From the NCBI GenBank assembly GCA_000717735.1, contig JOBE01000034.1, positions 16,551-80,550 of the forward strand: a stretch of DNA of 64,000 nucleotides, written 5' to 3'. This stretch comes from Streptomyces griseoluteus (GTDB lineage Bacteria; Actinomycetota; Actinomycetes; Streptomycetales; Streptomycetaceae). How positions within the stretch are numbered: the stretch's first letter is position 1; each line of letters begins with the position of its first letter. Position numbers and translations under genes: made by a program. Below the pieces are notes generated by a model. It did not search any database. It was not told the origin of the DNA and worked only from the letters and a program-made list of their open reading frames with translations. This document shows, in pieces, positions 1-8,378 of the stretch.

Positions 1-85
1 GGTCATGAAGGCCACCAGGGGCCAGGCGGACGCGGCGAAGGTCAAGGACCTGATCCTGGAGAAGCTGGGCGTCAGCGAGGGCTGA
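1..85 (+). CDS. gatB: GatB, Asp/Glu-tRNA amidotransferase subunit B, C-terminal end (partial)
   Basis: Only the last 27 residues and the TGA stop (83-85) lie in the window; the rest is upstream. The tail VMKATRGQADAAKVKDLI... followed by a short Leu/Glu-rich helix is the usual end of the GatB tRNA-binding (Yqey-like) domain. GatB works with GatA and GatC to convert Glu-tRNA(Gln) or Asp-tRNA(Asn) to the amidated form, which actinomycetes need because they lack some direct aminoacylation routes. A strong intrinsic terminator follows 25 bp after the stop, so the gene closes its transcription unit. Identification rests on this short tail only. Confidence 0.8.
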   Translation, partial: VMKATRGQADAAKVKDLILEKLGVSEG

Positions 86-110
86 TCCCGCTTCCCGTAC
101 GCGTACGAGG

Positions 111-147
111 GCGGCCCCCCACCGGAACTCCGGTGGGGGGCCGCCTT
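111..147 (+). terminator. Intrinsic terminator after gatB
   Basis: A near-perfect GC hairpin (GCGGCCCCCCACCGG paired with its complement around a 3-4 nt loop) is followed by a short T run at 145-147. It lies just after the gatB stop codon. Confidence 0.85.
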
Positions 148-149
148 TC

Positions 150-374
150 GGCCCGACCCGGGCCACCCTGCTGTGCGCGCTGGCCGACGGTGTCGCGACC
201 ACGGGCCGGCTCGCCCGTCGCGCGGCCACCGCGCCGAACGCCGGCCGACACATCACGGCCTTGCGGGAGGCGGCGCTGGTGGCCGGCCAACGCCACCGCA
301 ACGTGACGCTCCACTCGGTCACCGACCTCGGCCTCGCCCTCCTGGAGGGCGGAAGCCCGCGCATCCCCGCCTAG
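150..374 (+). pseudogene. Remnant of an ArsR-type winged-helix regulator (C-terminal part only)
   Basis: Frame +3 reads, without a start codon, ATLLCALADGVATTGRLARR, then a recognition-helix-like stretch (GRHITALREAALV), a beta-wing and an ALLEG tail before TAG at 372-374. This is the layout of the C-terminal winged-helix domain of ArsR-type regulators (helix, turn, 'HLxxLRxAGLV' recognition helix, wing). The N-terminal two thirds expected of such a protein are missing: the frame runs directly into the gatB terminator. There is no plausible ribosome binding site or start. I infer a gene truncated by deletion at the gatB terminator; the surviving frame still has no stop, so the event may be recent. 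Confidence 0.6.
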
Positions 375-469
375 GAGTCCGACCCCGACGCGGGCGCCGC
401 CTTCGTCGCCGCACGTTCGTCCGGTGCGAGTTTCGCCCGCGGTGGGCGGTGGGCTCCTATGCTGCCGGT

Positions 470-841
470 ATGAAGATCTCGCTGCGCTGTGACGGTGACT
501 CGGTCGAGGACGAACTGCGTTCCCTCGCCGCTTGGTTGGAAGCCGATCGGGCCGTACGCCGACACGTAAGGGCCGAGCTCGGCAGTGCGCTTCCCGTCAT
601 ACCCGGACAGCAGGGAGACGGCATCGACATCCTCTCCCTCGTTCTGAGCAGCGGCCTCAGTACGGCGTCGTTGGCGGCCGCGCTCGCCTCCTGGCGGGGC
701 ACCCGTCCCAAGCCGCCGACTCTCGTCGTGGAGCGGCCGGACGGTACGCGCGTCGAGATCAGCGGGCAGTCCCTGGAGGAGTCGGAGAAGCTGATGCGCA
801 GGCTGCTGGGCGACGGCGAGCAGAACGACACCGCGTCTTGA
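470..841 (+). CDS. EACC1-like effector-associated small protein
   Basis: A 123-residue acidic protein beginning MKISLRCDGDSVEDELRSL. The layout is an N-terminal beta strand and helix, a small hydrophobic/Ala-rich middle helix (SLVLSSGLSTASLAAALASW), and a C-terminal strand-turn-strand reading 'VERPDGTRVEISG' with a final helix. This matches my memory of the effector-associated constant component 1 (EACC1) family, small proteins encoded next to caspase or other effector genes in actinobacterial conflict systems. The stop codon overlaps the TTG start of the caspase gene (TTGA at 838-841), so the two are translationally coupled. The role, perhaps as a partner or inhibitor of the effector, is inferred from context. 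The ATG at 470 is chosen because homology-like sequence begins there; upstream codons in this frame belong to the decayed regulator region. Confidence 0.7.
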   Translation: MKISLRCDGDSVEDELRSLAAWLEADRAVRRHVRAELGSALPVIPGQQGDGIDILSLVLSSGLSTASLAAALASWRGTRPKPPTLVVERPDGTRVEISGQSLEESEKLMRRLLGDGEQNDTAS

Positions 842-3132
842 CCGAACTGCCCGATCCGGCCGGGACGCGGGTCCTCCTCATCGGCGCGAGCGAGTTCACA
901 TCCCTGGACGGCCTGCCCGCCGTGGCGGGCAATCTCACGCTGCTGCGCGAGCTGTTCATGAAGAGCTGGAACCTGCCGCCCCGTCACGTCACCGTGGTCG
1001 CGAACCCGTCCGTTCCCCGTGACCTGTCGAGGGCCGTCCAGGAGGTGGTCGACGCGGCCACCGACACCCTGCTCGTCTACTACGCGGGGCACGGCCTGCT
1101 CGATCCCCGGACCGGGAAACTGCACCTGGCCACCGAGACGAGCGACCGCGCGTCGGTCCACGACACCGCCACGCCCTACGAGTGGATCCGCTGGCCGGTC
1201 GAGAAGAGCCCGGCCATGCGCCGGATCGTCATCCTCGACTGCTGCTACAGCGCCCGGGCCTTCGGCGCCCAGTCGGCCGCCGCCGCCCTGGAGGTGGACG
1301 GAACCTACCTGCTGGCCGCCGCCGCCGAGACGGCCGTCGCCCTCTCGCCGCCGGGTGAGCCGCTGACCGCGTTCACCGGTGAGCTGGTCACGCTGATGAA
1401 GGAGGGCGTGCCGGGCGGACCCGAGTATCTGGACCTCGACACCCTTTTCACCCGGCTCCGCACGCGGCTGGTCACCCGCGACCGTCCGGAGCCGCACCGG
1501 CTGTGCCGCAACCAGCTGGGGCAGGCACCCTTCATCCGCAATCCCGCTTACATACCGCCGCCCGAGCCGACCCTCGCCGGCGGCGCGCCCCAGGCGCCGG
1601 AGCCCCCGCGGACCGATCAGGCCGTCGCCGAGATCTACACGGCCCGCAGCCTGGCCGACACGCTCCAGGCCATCGCCGACGCCGCCGTCTCCGGATTCGG
1701 CTACGAGCTGGCGGCCGTCAACCTCGTCCGCCCCGACGGCGACCTCGTCGTCGCCGCGCTGGCCGGCAGTCCGGCCGCGGAGGCGCTGCTGACCGGCCGG
1801 GTGGGCTCCCGGGCCTCCTGGGAACGGCGGCTGGCGATGGGCGAGGACTGGGACGGTCTGCGGTTCATCCCGCACACGGAAGGCTGGGTGCTCACCGACG
1901 ACGACGTGCCTCAGTGGCACACCGAAGGCCCCGTGCCCGAGCAGGAGGGCGGCTGGCATCCCGAGGACCGGCTCTACGCGCCGATGTACTCGCCCCAGGG
2001 CGAGCTGATCGGCGTGATCTCCGTCGACCGCCCGGGTGACGGCCGTCGCCCGGGCGTCGGAGGCCGGAACGCGCTGCGCACGTACGCCTTCCACTCCGCC
2101 ATCGCCATCAGCAACGCGCGCCTGCGGGCGAACATGCAGCGGGCGCTGTTGCGGCTGGAGCGTGAGCAGCAGGCCCTGCGCGCCAGTGAGCAGTCGTTCC
2201 GGGAGGCCTTCGAGTACGCGCCGGGTGGTATGGCCATCGCTGAACTGGGTGGCGACCAGCACGGCAGGCTGCTGCGGACCAACGACGCCCTGTGCCGGCT
2301 TCTCGGCCGGCCCGCCTCCCAGCTGCGGCGGTACACCCTCGCCGACCTGGTGCACCCCGAGGACGTCGGTGTCCTGCTCTCCACCCCGGCCGAGGGCGGG
2401 CGGGCCGAGCTGAGGCTCGGGCGCCGCGACGGCTCCTACGTATGGGTCTCGGTCTCCCATTCCGTCGTCGCCGACACCTCTGACGGGCCGCGCTTCCTCC
2501 TGACCCATGTCGAGGACATCGAGGAGCGCAAGCACCGCGAGTACGCGCTGGAGGAGCGTGCGAGCCGTGACGAACTCACCGGGCTGCTGTCCGAGTCGGA
2601 GCTGCGGCTCCGGCTGGGTCGCCAGTTGTGCGAGAACGAGAACCAGAACGGTGAGACCGCGGCGGAGGCGGAAGCGCGGCCGCAGCCGGCGTACACCTAC
2701 GATCCGCACCGGCACAAGCGGCTGCCGACCGAACGCGGCTCCACGCTGGCGCTGCTGCACCTCGGCATCGACGCCTTCAAGGCGTACAACGCCCGCCATG
2801 GGCTCGGGGCCGGTGACGCCGCACTGACCGAGATCGCCCACCGGCTCCGGGAGGAGCTGGCGTCGTGGGACGCGGACGGGGAGGTCGCCCGGATCCGTGG
2901 TGACGAGTTCGTCGTCCTCGCCCACGACCTCGATGCCACGAGGGCCGAGGCGCTGGCGGCCCGTCTGAGAGAGTGCGTCCGGCGCCCGGTCGACGGAGGC
3001 GCTGCCTTCGGCGGGGTGGCTCTCGATGCGACGGGCGTCCTCTGCTGGGCGACCTGCGGAACCTCCGCCGATCAGGTGCTCCGCCGTTCGAAGGAGCTCC
3101 TGCACGGCCGGAAGGCGCTGCGTACGGACTGA
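838..3132 (+). CDS. Caspase-like protease fused to GAF, PAS and GGDEF domains
   Basis: A 764-residue protein starting at a TTG that overlaps the stop of the EACC1-like gene. Residues 1-230 form a caspase/metacaspase fold with the His in YYAGHG (about H85) and the Cys in LDCCYS (about C136), so the catalytic dyad is intact. Residues 262-425 resemble a GAF domain ending in an LYAPMYSPQGELIGVISV core. Residues 451-562 form a PAS domain ('EAFEYAPGGMAIAELGG' to 'HVEDIEERK'). Residues 577-764 are a GGDEF diguanylate cyclase domain: DELTGLLSESEL start, 'IDAFKAYN', and signature RGDEF at about 687-691. It lacks an RxxD inhibitory site and carries an insert of about 35 residues after its first helix. 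No signal peptide or membrane segment is seen, so it is probably cytosolic. A protease joined to a c-di-GMP synthase is unusual; whether the RGDEF domain is active is unknown. Family assignments are by motif reading. Confidence 0.8.
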   Translation: MTELPDPAGTRVLLIGASEFTSLDGLPAVAGNLTLLRELFMKSWNLPPRHVTVVANPSVPRDLSRAVQEVVDAATDTLLVYYAGHGLLDPRTGKLHLATETSDRASVHDTATPYEWIRWPVEKSPAMRRIVILDCCYSARAFGAQSAAAALEVDGTYLLAAAAETAVALSPPGEPLTAFTGELVTLMKEGVPGGPEYLDLDTLFTRLRTRLVTRDRPEPHRLCRNQLGQAPFIRNPAYIPPPEPTLAGGAPQAPEPPRTDQAVAEIYTARSLADTLQAIADAAVSGFGYELAAVNLVRPDGDLVVAALAGSPAAEALLTGRVGSRASWERRLAMGEDWDGLRFIPHTEGWVLTDDDVPQWHTEGPVPEQEGGWHPEDRLYAPMYSPQGELIGVISVDRPGDGRRPGVGGRNALRTYAFHSAIAISNARLRANMQRALLRLEREQQALRASEQSFREAFEYAPGGMAIAELGGDQHGRLLRTNDALCRLLGRPASQLRRYTLADLVHPEDVGVLLSTPAEGGRAELRLGRRDGSYVWVSVSHSVVADTSDGPRFLLTHVEDIEERKHREYALEERASRDELTGLLSESELRLRLGRQLCENENQNGETAAEAEARPQPAYTYDPHRHKRLPTERGSTLALLHLGIDAFKAYNARHGLGAGDAALTEIAHRLREELASWDADGEVARIRGDEFVVLAHDLDATRAEALAARLRECVRRPVDGGAAFGGVALDATGVLCWATCGTSADQVLRRSKELLHGRKALRTD

Positions 3133-3250
3133 CGGACCGTTCACCACCGCGCCGTCACGGGGTCTTGTCGGCGTCATCCGGCCTCACTACCGTCCCTCGC
3201 GTACCCAATGGCTCGAAGGCGAACCATTGGCCGTCGACTGGAGGTCGGTC

Positions 3251-5359
3251 TTGCCCCCCGAGAAGTCCCCCGAGATGTCCCGCAGAAGGCTCCTCGCGCT
3301 GGGTGGAGGCGCCTTCGGTGTCGCCGCCGGCTCGCTGCTGCCGCCGTCGCTGCAGGCCGCCATGGCCGCGGAGCCCCCGGCCGGGGGGATGTCGGCGGTC
3401 CGGCACGTGGTGATCCTGATGCAGGAGAACCGTTCCTTCGATCACTACTTCGGCACCCTCCGCGGCGTCCGCGGATTCGGCGACCGCAATGCCATCGAGC
3501 TGCCCTCCGGCACGTCGGTGTTCGAGCAGCCCGCCGCCCTGGGCCGGACCGTGCTGCCCTTCCCGATCCGCGGCGCCGCCGAGACCCAGAAGAAGGATCT
3601 CCAGTACATCGGGGACCTCGACCACTCCTGGAGCGGCGGCGGCAAGGCCTGGCACGGCGGCTGGATGGACGGCTGGGTGTCGGCCAAGACCGCCGCCACC
3701 ATGGCGTACTACGACCGGCAGGACATCCCCCTGCACTACGAGCTCGCCGACACCTTCACCGTCTGCGACGCCTACCACTCGTCCGTCCACACCTCGACGA
3801 GCCCCAACCGCAACCACCTCTGGTCCGGCTGGACCGGCTTCGAGGCCGACGGCAGCCGGGCGGTCACCAACGCCGCGTACGCCGAGGGCACCCACCCCGG
3901 CTACGGCTGGCCCACCTACGCCGAGCGTCTCGAAGCCGCCGGACGCAGCTGGAAGACGTACACCGAGTGGGAGAACTTCACCGACAACAACATCGAGTTC
4001 TTCACCACCTTCAAGAAGATCGCGCGGAAGGCGCTCGCCGGAACCGGCGGGCACACCTTCATGGAGTCCTTCTACGCCGCCGTCCGCGACACCGGCGACG
4101 CCACCGAGCGGGCGCGGCTCCTCGGCCTCCTGGAGGAGGGCGTCGCCACCCTCACCGAGGCCGAGCGCTCCCTCTTCGAGCGCGGACTGCGCCGCGTCGA
4201 GAGCGGCACCCTCGCCGACGCCTTCCGCGCCGACGTCGCCGCCGGCACCCTCCCCGAGGTCTCGTACCTCGTGCCCTCGGCGATCGACTCCGAGCACCCC
4301 GGCTCCTCCTCGCCGATCGCCTCCGCCACCCTCGTCTACAAGGTGCTCGACGCCCTCGGCGCGCACCCGGACGTGTGGCGCCACACCGTCGTCCTGATCA
4401 ACTACGACGAGAACGACGGCTTCTTCGACCACGTGCCGCCGCCCGTGCCGCCCGCCGACAACACGGACGAGCGCTGGAAGGGCCAGCCCACCGGCCTCGG
4501 CATCCGCGTCCCGCTGCTCGTCGTCTCCCCCTGGTCGGTCGGCGGCTACGTCTGCTCCGAGACCTTCGACCACACCTCGGTGATCCGGTTCCTGGAGAAG
4601 CTCACCGGCATCGAGGAGCCCAACATCACCCCCTGGCGCCGGGCCGTCACCGGCGACCTCACCTCCGCCTTCGACTTCAAGCGGGGCCGCAGGCAGCCGC
4701 CCGTCGAGCAGCCGGGCCCGATCCCGCCCTTCACCGGACGCTGGCGGCCGCAGCCCCCGGCCGTGCAGCGGATGCCCGTGCAGGAGCCCGGCGTCCGCCC
4801 CGCCCGGCCGCTTCCGTACCAGCCGGACGCCGCCGCGACCACCGGCACCGGCGCGGTGACGGTCGCGCTCAGCAACAGGGGCAGGGCGAGCGCGCACTTC
4901 GCCCTCTACCCGTACGCGGGCGAGTTCGCCGTCCCCCAGCACCAGGACGTCAGGGGTACGGGGGAGTGGACCGTCCCCGTTCCGGGTGATCATTACCGCT
5001 TCACGATCACCGGCCCCAACGGCTTCCGCCGCGAGTTCGAGGGCCCCGCGACGGGCGGCGCCGAGCTGGGCTCCCGCATCGACCACCACGACCGTGACCT
5101 GCACCTCACCGTACGGAACACCGGATCGGCCGCCGTCTCCTTCACGGTCAGGCCGCTCGCGTACGTGGACCCCGAAGACCTCGACGACCTCGGCGACTGG
5201 ACCCGCACCGTCACCGTGAAGCCCGGGAAGACCCGTACCGTCGTCCACTCGGCCGCCGACGCGCACGGCTGGTACGACGTCGAGGTGACCGCGCCCGGCG
5301 GCTTCCGCCGCCGGCTCATGGGACACATCGAGAACGGTCGCGCCAGCGTCTCCGGCTGA
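3251..5359 (+). CDS. Tat-exported phosphocholine-specific phospholipase C
   Basis: A 702-residue protein of the bacterial acid-phosphatase-like phospholipase C family, which hydrolyses phosphatidylcholine or sphingomyelin outside the cell to supply phosphate, choline and lipid. TTG at 3251 is chosen because a GGAGGT Shine-Dalgarno lies about 6 nt upstream; the ATG at 3275 is an alternative. The N-terminus has a twin-arginine signal (MSRRRLLALGGGAFGVAAG) and an Ala-rich cleavage region. The phosphoesterase core starts RHVVILMQENRSFDHYFG and includes 'HTSTSPNR' and 'NYDENDGFFDHVPPP', the conserved metal and substrate segments. After about residue 530 come two beta-rich C-terminal domains (DUF756 type), as in the full-length family. 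The gene stands alone, with a hairpin behind it. Confidence 0.9.
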   Translation: MPPEKSPEMSRRRLLALGGGAFGVAAGSLLPPSLQAAMAAEPPAGGMSAVRHVVILMQENRSFDHYFGTLRGVRGFGDRNAIELPSGTSVFEQPAALGRTVLPFPIRGAAETQKKDLQYIGDLDHSWSGGGKAWHGGWMDGWVSAKTAATMAYYDRQDIPLHYELADTFTVCDAYHSSVHTSTSPNRNHLWSGWTGFEADGSRAVTNAAYAEGTHPGYGWPTYAERLEAAGRSWKTYTEWENFTDNNIEFFTTFKKIARKALAGTGGHTFMESFYAAVRDTGDATERARLLGLLEEGVATLTEAERSLFERGLRRVESGTLADAFRADVAAGTLPEVSYLVPSAIDSEHPGSSSPIASATLVYKVLDALGAHPDVWRHTVVLINYDENDGFFDHVPPPVPPADNTDERWKGQPTGLGIRVPLLVVSPWSVGGYVCSETFDHTSVIRFLEKLTGIEEPNITPWRRAVTGDLTSAFDFKRGRRQPPVEQPGPIPPFTGRWRPQPPAVQRMPVQEPGVRPARPLPYQPDAAATTGTGAVTVALSNRGRASAHFALYPYAGEFAVPQHQDVRGTGEWTVPVPGDHYRFTITGPNGFRREFEGPATGGAELGSRIDHHDRDLHLTVRNTGSAAVSFTVRPLAYVDPEDLDDLGDWTRTVTVKPGKTRTVVHSAADAHGWYDVEVTAPGGFRRRLMGHIENGRASVSG

Positions 5360-5379
5360 GCACCCGCCGTGACCTTCCG

Positions 5380-5417
5380 TGCCCGGGGTTCAGGACCTTC
5401 GTCCCGACCCCCGGGCA
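5380..5417. terminator. Hairpin after phospholipase C
   Basis: TGCCCGGGG at 5380-5388 pairs with CCCCGGGCA at 5409-5417 around a 20-nt loop. There is no T run, so it is a probable but not classical terminator. Confidence 0.45.
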
Positions 5418-5558
5418 TGCCTGTGAGTATCGACACGAAACGGGCAAACGATCACGTTCGGCTGCCACAGTGGGCCCACGTAGTCATGCGTGTCGGTCAT
5501 GCGTTCTTCTCGGGCTGTTCCCGCGAAAGATCCACGAACCACCCAGGGAGCACGTCCT

Positions 5559-7799
5559 TTGGCAGCCATCGCACGGTGGTGCATCAAGCACCGCCTCGTC
5601 GTCGTCCTCCTGTGGCTCCTCGCCCTCGGCGGGGTCGGCACCTCGGCCGTCGTCGCCGGCAGCGCGTACTCCAACGACTACGAGGTCCCCGGCACCGAGT
5701 CCGGCCGTGCCACCGCCCTCCTCGAACGGGGCTTCCACGGCCTCGGCGGCGACAGCGACACCATCGTCTGGCACACCGACCAGGGCAGCGTCCGCGCCGA
5801 CGCCGTCGAGAAGCGCATGAGCGCGATGCTCGACGAGGTCGCCGAACTGCCCGGCATCGCCGCCGTCACCTCCCCGTACGGCGAGACCCCGGGACAGGTC
5901 AGCGAGGACGGCCACACCGCCTACGCCGTCGTCACCTTCCACGAGCAGGCCGACGACATCCCCCAGGCGCAGGCCCGCGCCCTCGTCGACACCGCGAAGG
6001 CCGCCGAGGCCGACGGCGTCGCGGTCGAGCTGGGCGGCAGCGCCGTCGCCCTCACCGAGGCCCCCGGCGGGCACATCGCCGAAGTCGTCGGCGTCGCCGT
6101 CGCCGCCGTCGTCCTCTTCCTCGCCTTCGGCTCCCTCGCCGCCTCCGCGCTCCCCATCGCGACCGCGCTCGTCAGCGTCGGCATCGCCTACTCCGGGATC
6201 GTGCTCCTCGGCCACCTCATGACCGTCGCCGACTTCGCCCCCATGCTCGGCATGCTCGTCGGGCTCGGCGTCGGCATCGACTACGCCCTCTTCATCGTCA
6301 CCCGGCACCGCAGAGGCCTGAAACGCGGCCTGTCCGTCGCGGAGGCCGCCGAGACGGCCGTCGCCACCACCGGCCGCGCCGTCGTCTTCGCCGGAGCCAC
6401 CGTCTGCATCGCGCTGCTCGGCATGCTGATCCTGCGGCTCAGCTTCCTCAACGGCGTCGCCATCGCCGCGTCCCTCACCGTCGTCCTCACCGTCGCCGCC
6501 TCCGTCACCTTCCTTCCGGCGCTGCTCTCCCTCATCGGCACGCGGGCGCTGTCCCGGCGCGAACGCCGGACGCTCGCCGAGCACGGGCCGCAGCCCGAAC
6601 TGCCCACCGGCTTCGCCGCCCGCTGGTCCGCCTTCGTCGAACGGCACCCGAAGCTGCTCGGGGCCGTCGCCGTCGTCGTCATGGGCTTCCTGGCCCTGCC
6701 CACCCTCTCGCTCCACCTCGGCACCTCCGACCAGGGCAACGGCCCGGCGACCGCGACCACGCGGCAGGCGTACGACCTGATCGCCGACGGCTTCGGGCCC
6801 GGCGTCAACGGTCCGCTCACCCTCGTCGCCGGGCTCGACGGCGCCGACGACCGGGTCGCCCTCGACCAGCTGCCCGCCGCGCTCTCCGCCACCCGCGGAG
6901 TCGCCTCCGTCTCCCCGGTCACGTACAACAGCTCCGGCGACACCGCCGTCCTCACCGTCGTCCCCGAGTCCTCGCCCCAGTCGAAGGCCACCAGCGAGCT
7001 CGTCGACCGGCTCCGCTCGGACGTCCTCCCGCGGACCGAGGCCGGCACCTCCCTCGACGTGCACGTCGGCGGTGTCACCGCCTCGTACGACGACTTCGCC
7101 GAGATCATCGTCGGCAAGCTGCCGCTCTTCGTCGGCGTCGTCATCGCCCTCGGCTGTCTGCTGCTCCTGCTCGCCTTCCGCTCGATCGGCATCCCGCTCA
7201 AGGCCGCCGCCATGAACGTCGTCGCCGTCGCCGCCGCCTTCGGTGTCGTCGTGGCGATCTTCCAGTGGGGCTGGGGGAGCGAGCTCCTCGGCCTCGGCAG
7301 CGCCGGGCCGATCGAACCCTTCCTCCCGGTGATCATGGTCTCCGTCCTCTTCGGACTCTCCATGGACTACCAGGTCTTCCTGGTCAGCCGGATGTACGAG
7401 GAGTGGCTGGAGACCGGCGACAACCGGCGCGCGGTACGGGTCGGTCTGGCCGAGACCAGCCGGGTGATCAACTCCGCCGCCGTCATCATGATCTCCGTCT
7501 TCCTCGCCTTCGTCCTCTCCGGCGACCGGGTCATCGCGATGTTCGGCATCGCGCTCGCGGCGGCCGTCGCCCTCGACGCCTTCGTCCTGCGCACCCTCCT
7601 CGTTCCCGCGCTCATGCACCTGCTCGGCGGGGCGAACTGGTGGCTGCCCCGATGGCTCGACCGCCTGCTGCCCCGGATCAGCATCGAACCGCCCGAGTGC
7701 CGCGAGGCCGCCGACGCGCGTGCGAAGATCCCCACGCAGTGCGTGACGGTTCCGGCCGTGGAGGAGAGGATCGAGGATGTTCGCGATATCGCTGGGTGA
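5559..7799 (+). CDS. MMPL/RND-superfamily membrane transporter
   Basis: A 746-residue MMPL-family protein, a class that exports lipids or hydrophobic compounds using the proton gradient. The N-terminus (LAAIARWCIKHRLVVVLLWL) gives the first membrane helix, followed by a large extracytoplasmic loop, a five-helix bundle with the family motif 'LGVGIDYALFIVTRHR', a second loop and a second bundle with 'LFGLSMDYQVFLVSRMYE'. This is the usual twofold pseudo-symmetric layout and normal length. I place the start at TTG 5559 because AGGGAG precedes it by 8 nt and homologues normally begin just before the first helix; GTG 5490 in the same frame would add 23 residues. The 3' end overlaps the next gene by 23 bp, so the two are probably cotranscribed. 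Substrate unknown. Confidence 0.85.
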   Translation: MAAIARWCIKHRLVVVLLWLLALGGVGTSAVVAGSAYSNDYEVPGTESGRATALLERGFHGLGGDSDTIVWHTDQGSVRADAVEKRMSAMLDEVAELPGIAAVTSPYGETPGQVSEDGHTAYAVVTFHEQADDIPQAQARALVDTAKAAEADGVAVELGGSAVALTEAPGGHIAEVVGVAVAAVVLFLAFGSLAASALPIATALVSVGIAYSGIVLLGHLMTVADFAPMLGMLVGLGVGIDYALFIVTRHRRGLKRGLSVAEAAETAVATTGRAVVFAGATVCIALLGMLILRLSFLNGVAIAASLTVVLTVAASVTFLPALLSLIGTRALSRRERRTLAEHGPQPELPTGFAARWSAFVERHPKLLGAVAVVVMGFLALPTLSLHLGTSDQGNGPATATTRQAYDLIADGFGPGVNGPLTLVAGLDGADDRVALDQLPAALSATRGVASVSPVTYNSSGDTAVLTVVPESSPQSKATSELVDRLRSDVLPRTEAGTSLDVHVGGVTASYDDFAEIIVGKLPLFVGVVIALGCLLLLLAFRSIGIPLKAAAMNVVAVAAAFGVVVAIFQWGWGSELLGLGSAGPIEPFLPVIMVSVLFGLSMDYQVFLVSRMYEEWLETGDNRRAVRVGLAETSRVINSAAVIMISVFLAFVLSGDRVIAMFGIALAAAVALDAFVLRTLLVPALMHLLGGANWWLPRWLDRLLPRISIEPPECREAADARAKIPTQCVTVPAVEERIEDVRDIAG

Positions 7800-8343
7800 C
7801 GACGGCGCGGAGCTGAGGCCCCTGGAGCCCTGGCGGGCCGAGGAGTTCCTGGCGCACATGGACCGGGGGCGGGACTTCATCGGGCAGCACATCGCCCTGC
7901 CGGACTTCGTCGCCGACCTGGACTCCGCCCGCTCCTTCCTGCGCTCGTACGCCGAGAAGGCCGCGAGCGACACCGGACGGATCTACGGCATCTGGACCGA
8001 CGGCACCCTCGTCGGCGGCGTCCTCTTCCGGACGTTCGACGCCACCTCCGGCACCGCGGAGGCGGGCTGCTGGCTTGAGCCCTCCGCCGCCGGGAACGGC
8101 CTGATCACCCGAGCCTGCCGGATCATCATCGACTGGGCGGTCGAGGAGCGCGGCATCCACCGCGTCGAATGGCACGCCTCCGTGAAGAACGGGGCGAGCA
8201 TCGCCGTCGCCCGCCGCCTGGGCATGACGCGGGAGGGCGTCCTGCGGGAGAACTACCCGCACCGCGGCACGCGCACGGACACGGAGGTCTGGGCGGTTCT
8301 GGCCCCCGAGTGGCGGGCGGCGAAGGCCGGGGCGGCGTCTTAA
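7777..8343 (+). CDS. GNAT acetyltransferase, RimJ/RimL-like
   Basis: A 188-residue N-acetyltransferase. It shows the RimJ/RimL order: an N-terminal beta strand (LRPLEPWRAEEFLAHM), a central 'GIWTDGTLVGGVLF' strand pair, the acetyl-CoA loop region 'CWLEPSAAGNGLITRACR' and the C-terminal 'VEWHASVKNGASIAVARRLG' followed by 'REGVLRENY'. Such proteins acetylate ribosomal protein N-termini or small amines; no substrate can be inferred here. The start codon lies inside the MMPL gene (23-bp overlap), with GGAGAG upstream as ribosome binding site, which implies translational coupling. Confidence 0.85.
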   Translation: MFAISLGDDGAELRPLEPWRAEEFLAHMDRGRDFIGQHIALPDFVADLDSARSFLRSYAEKAASDTGRIYGIWTDGTLVGGVLFRTFDATSGTAEAGCWLEPSAAGNGLITRACRIIIDWAVEERGIHRVEWHASVKNGASIAVARRLGMTREGVLRENYPHRGTRTDTEVWAVLAPEWRAAKAGAAS

Positions 8344-8378
8344 GACGGTTCTCATGTGCGCCGCCTAGCGTGCGCCGC

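Noticed and set aside
457..3177. A 900-codon open frame on the minus strand across the caspase gene, and many similar long antisense frames
   Set aside because: High GC at third codon positions keeps opposite frames open. Their composition is Arg/Gly/Val-rich without family motifs, and the plus-strand genes have clear domains.
5360..5558. Possible extra gene or N-terminal extension between phospholipase C and MMPL (GTG 5490)
   Set aside because: The extension is not membrane-like or conserved in character, and TTG 5559 has a good Shine-Dalgarno at the usual N-terminus.
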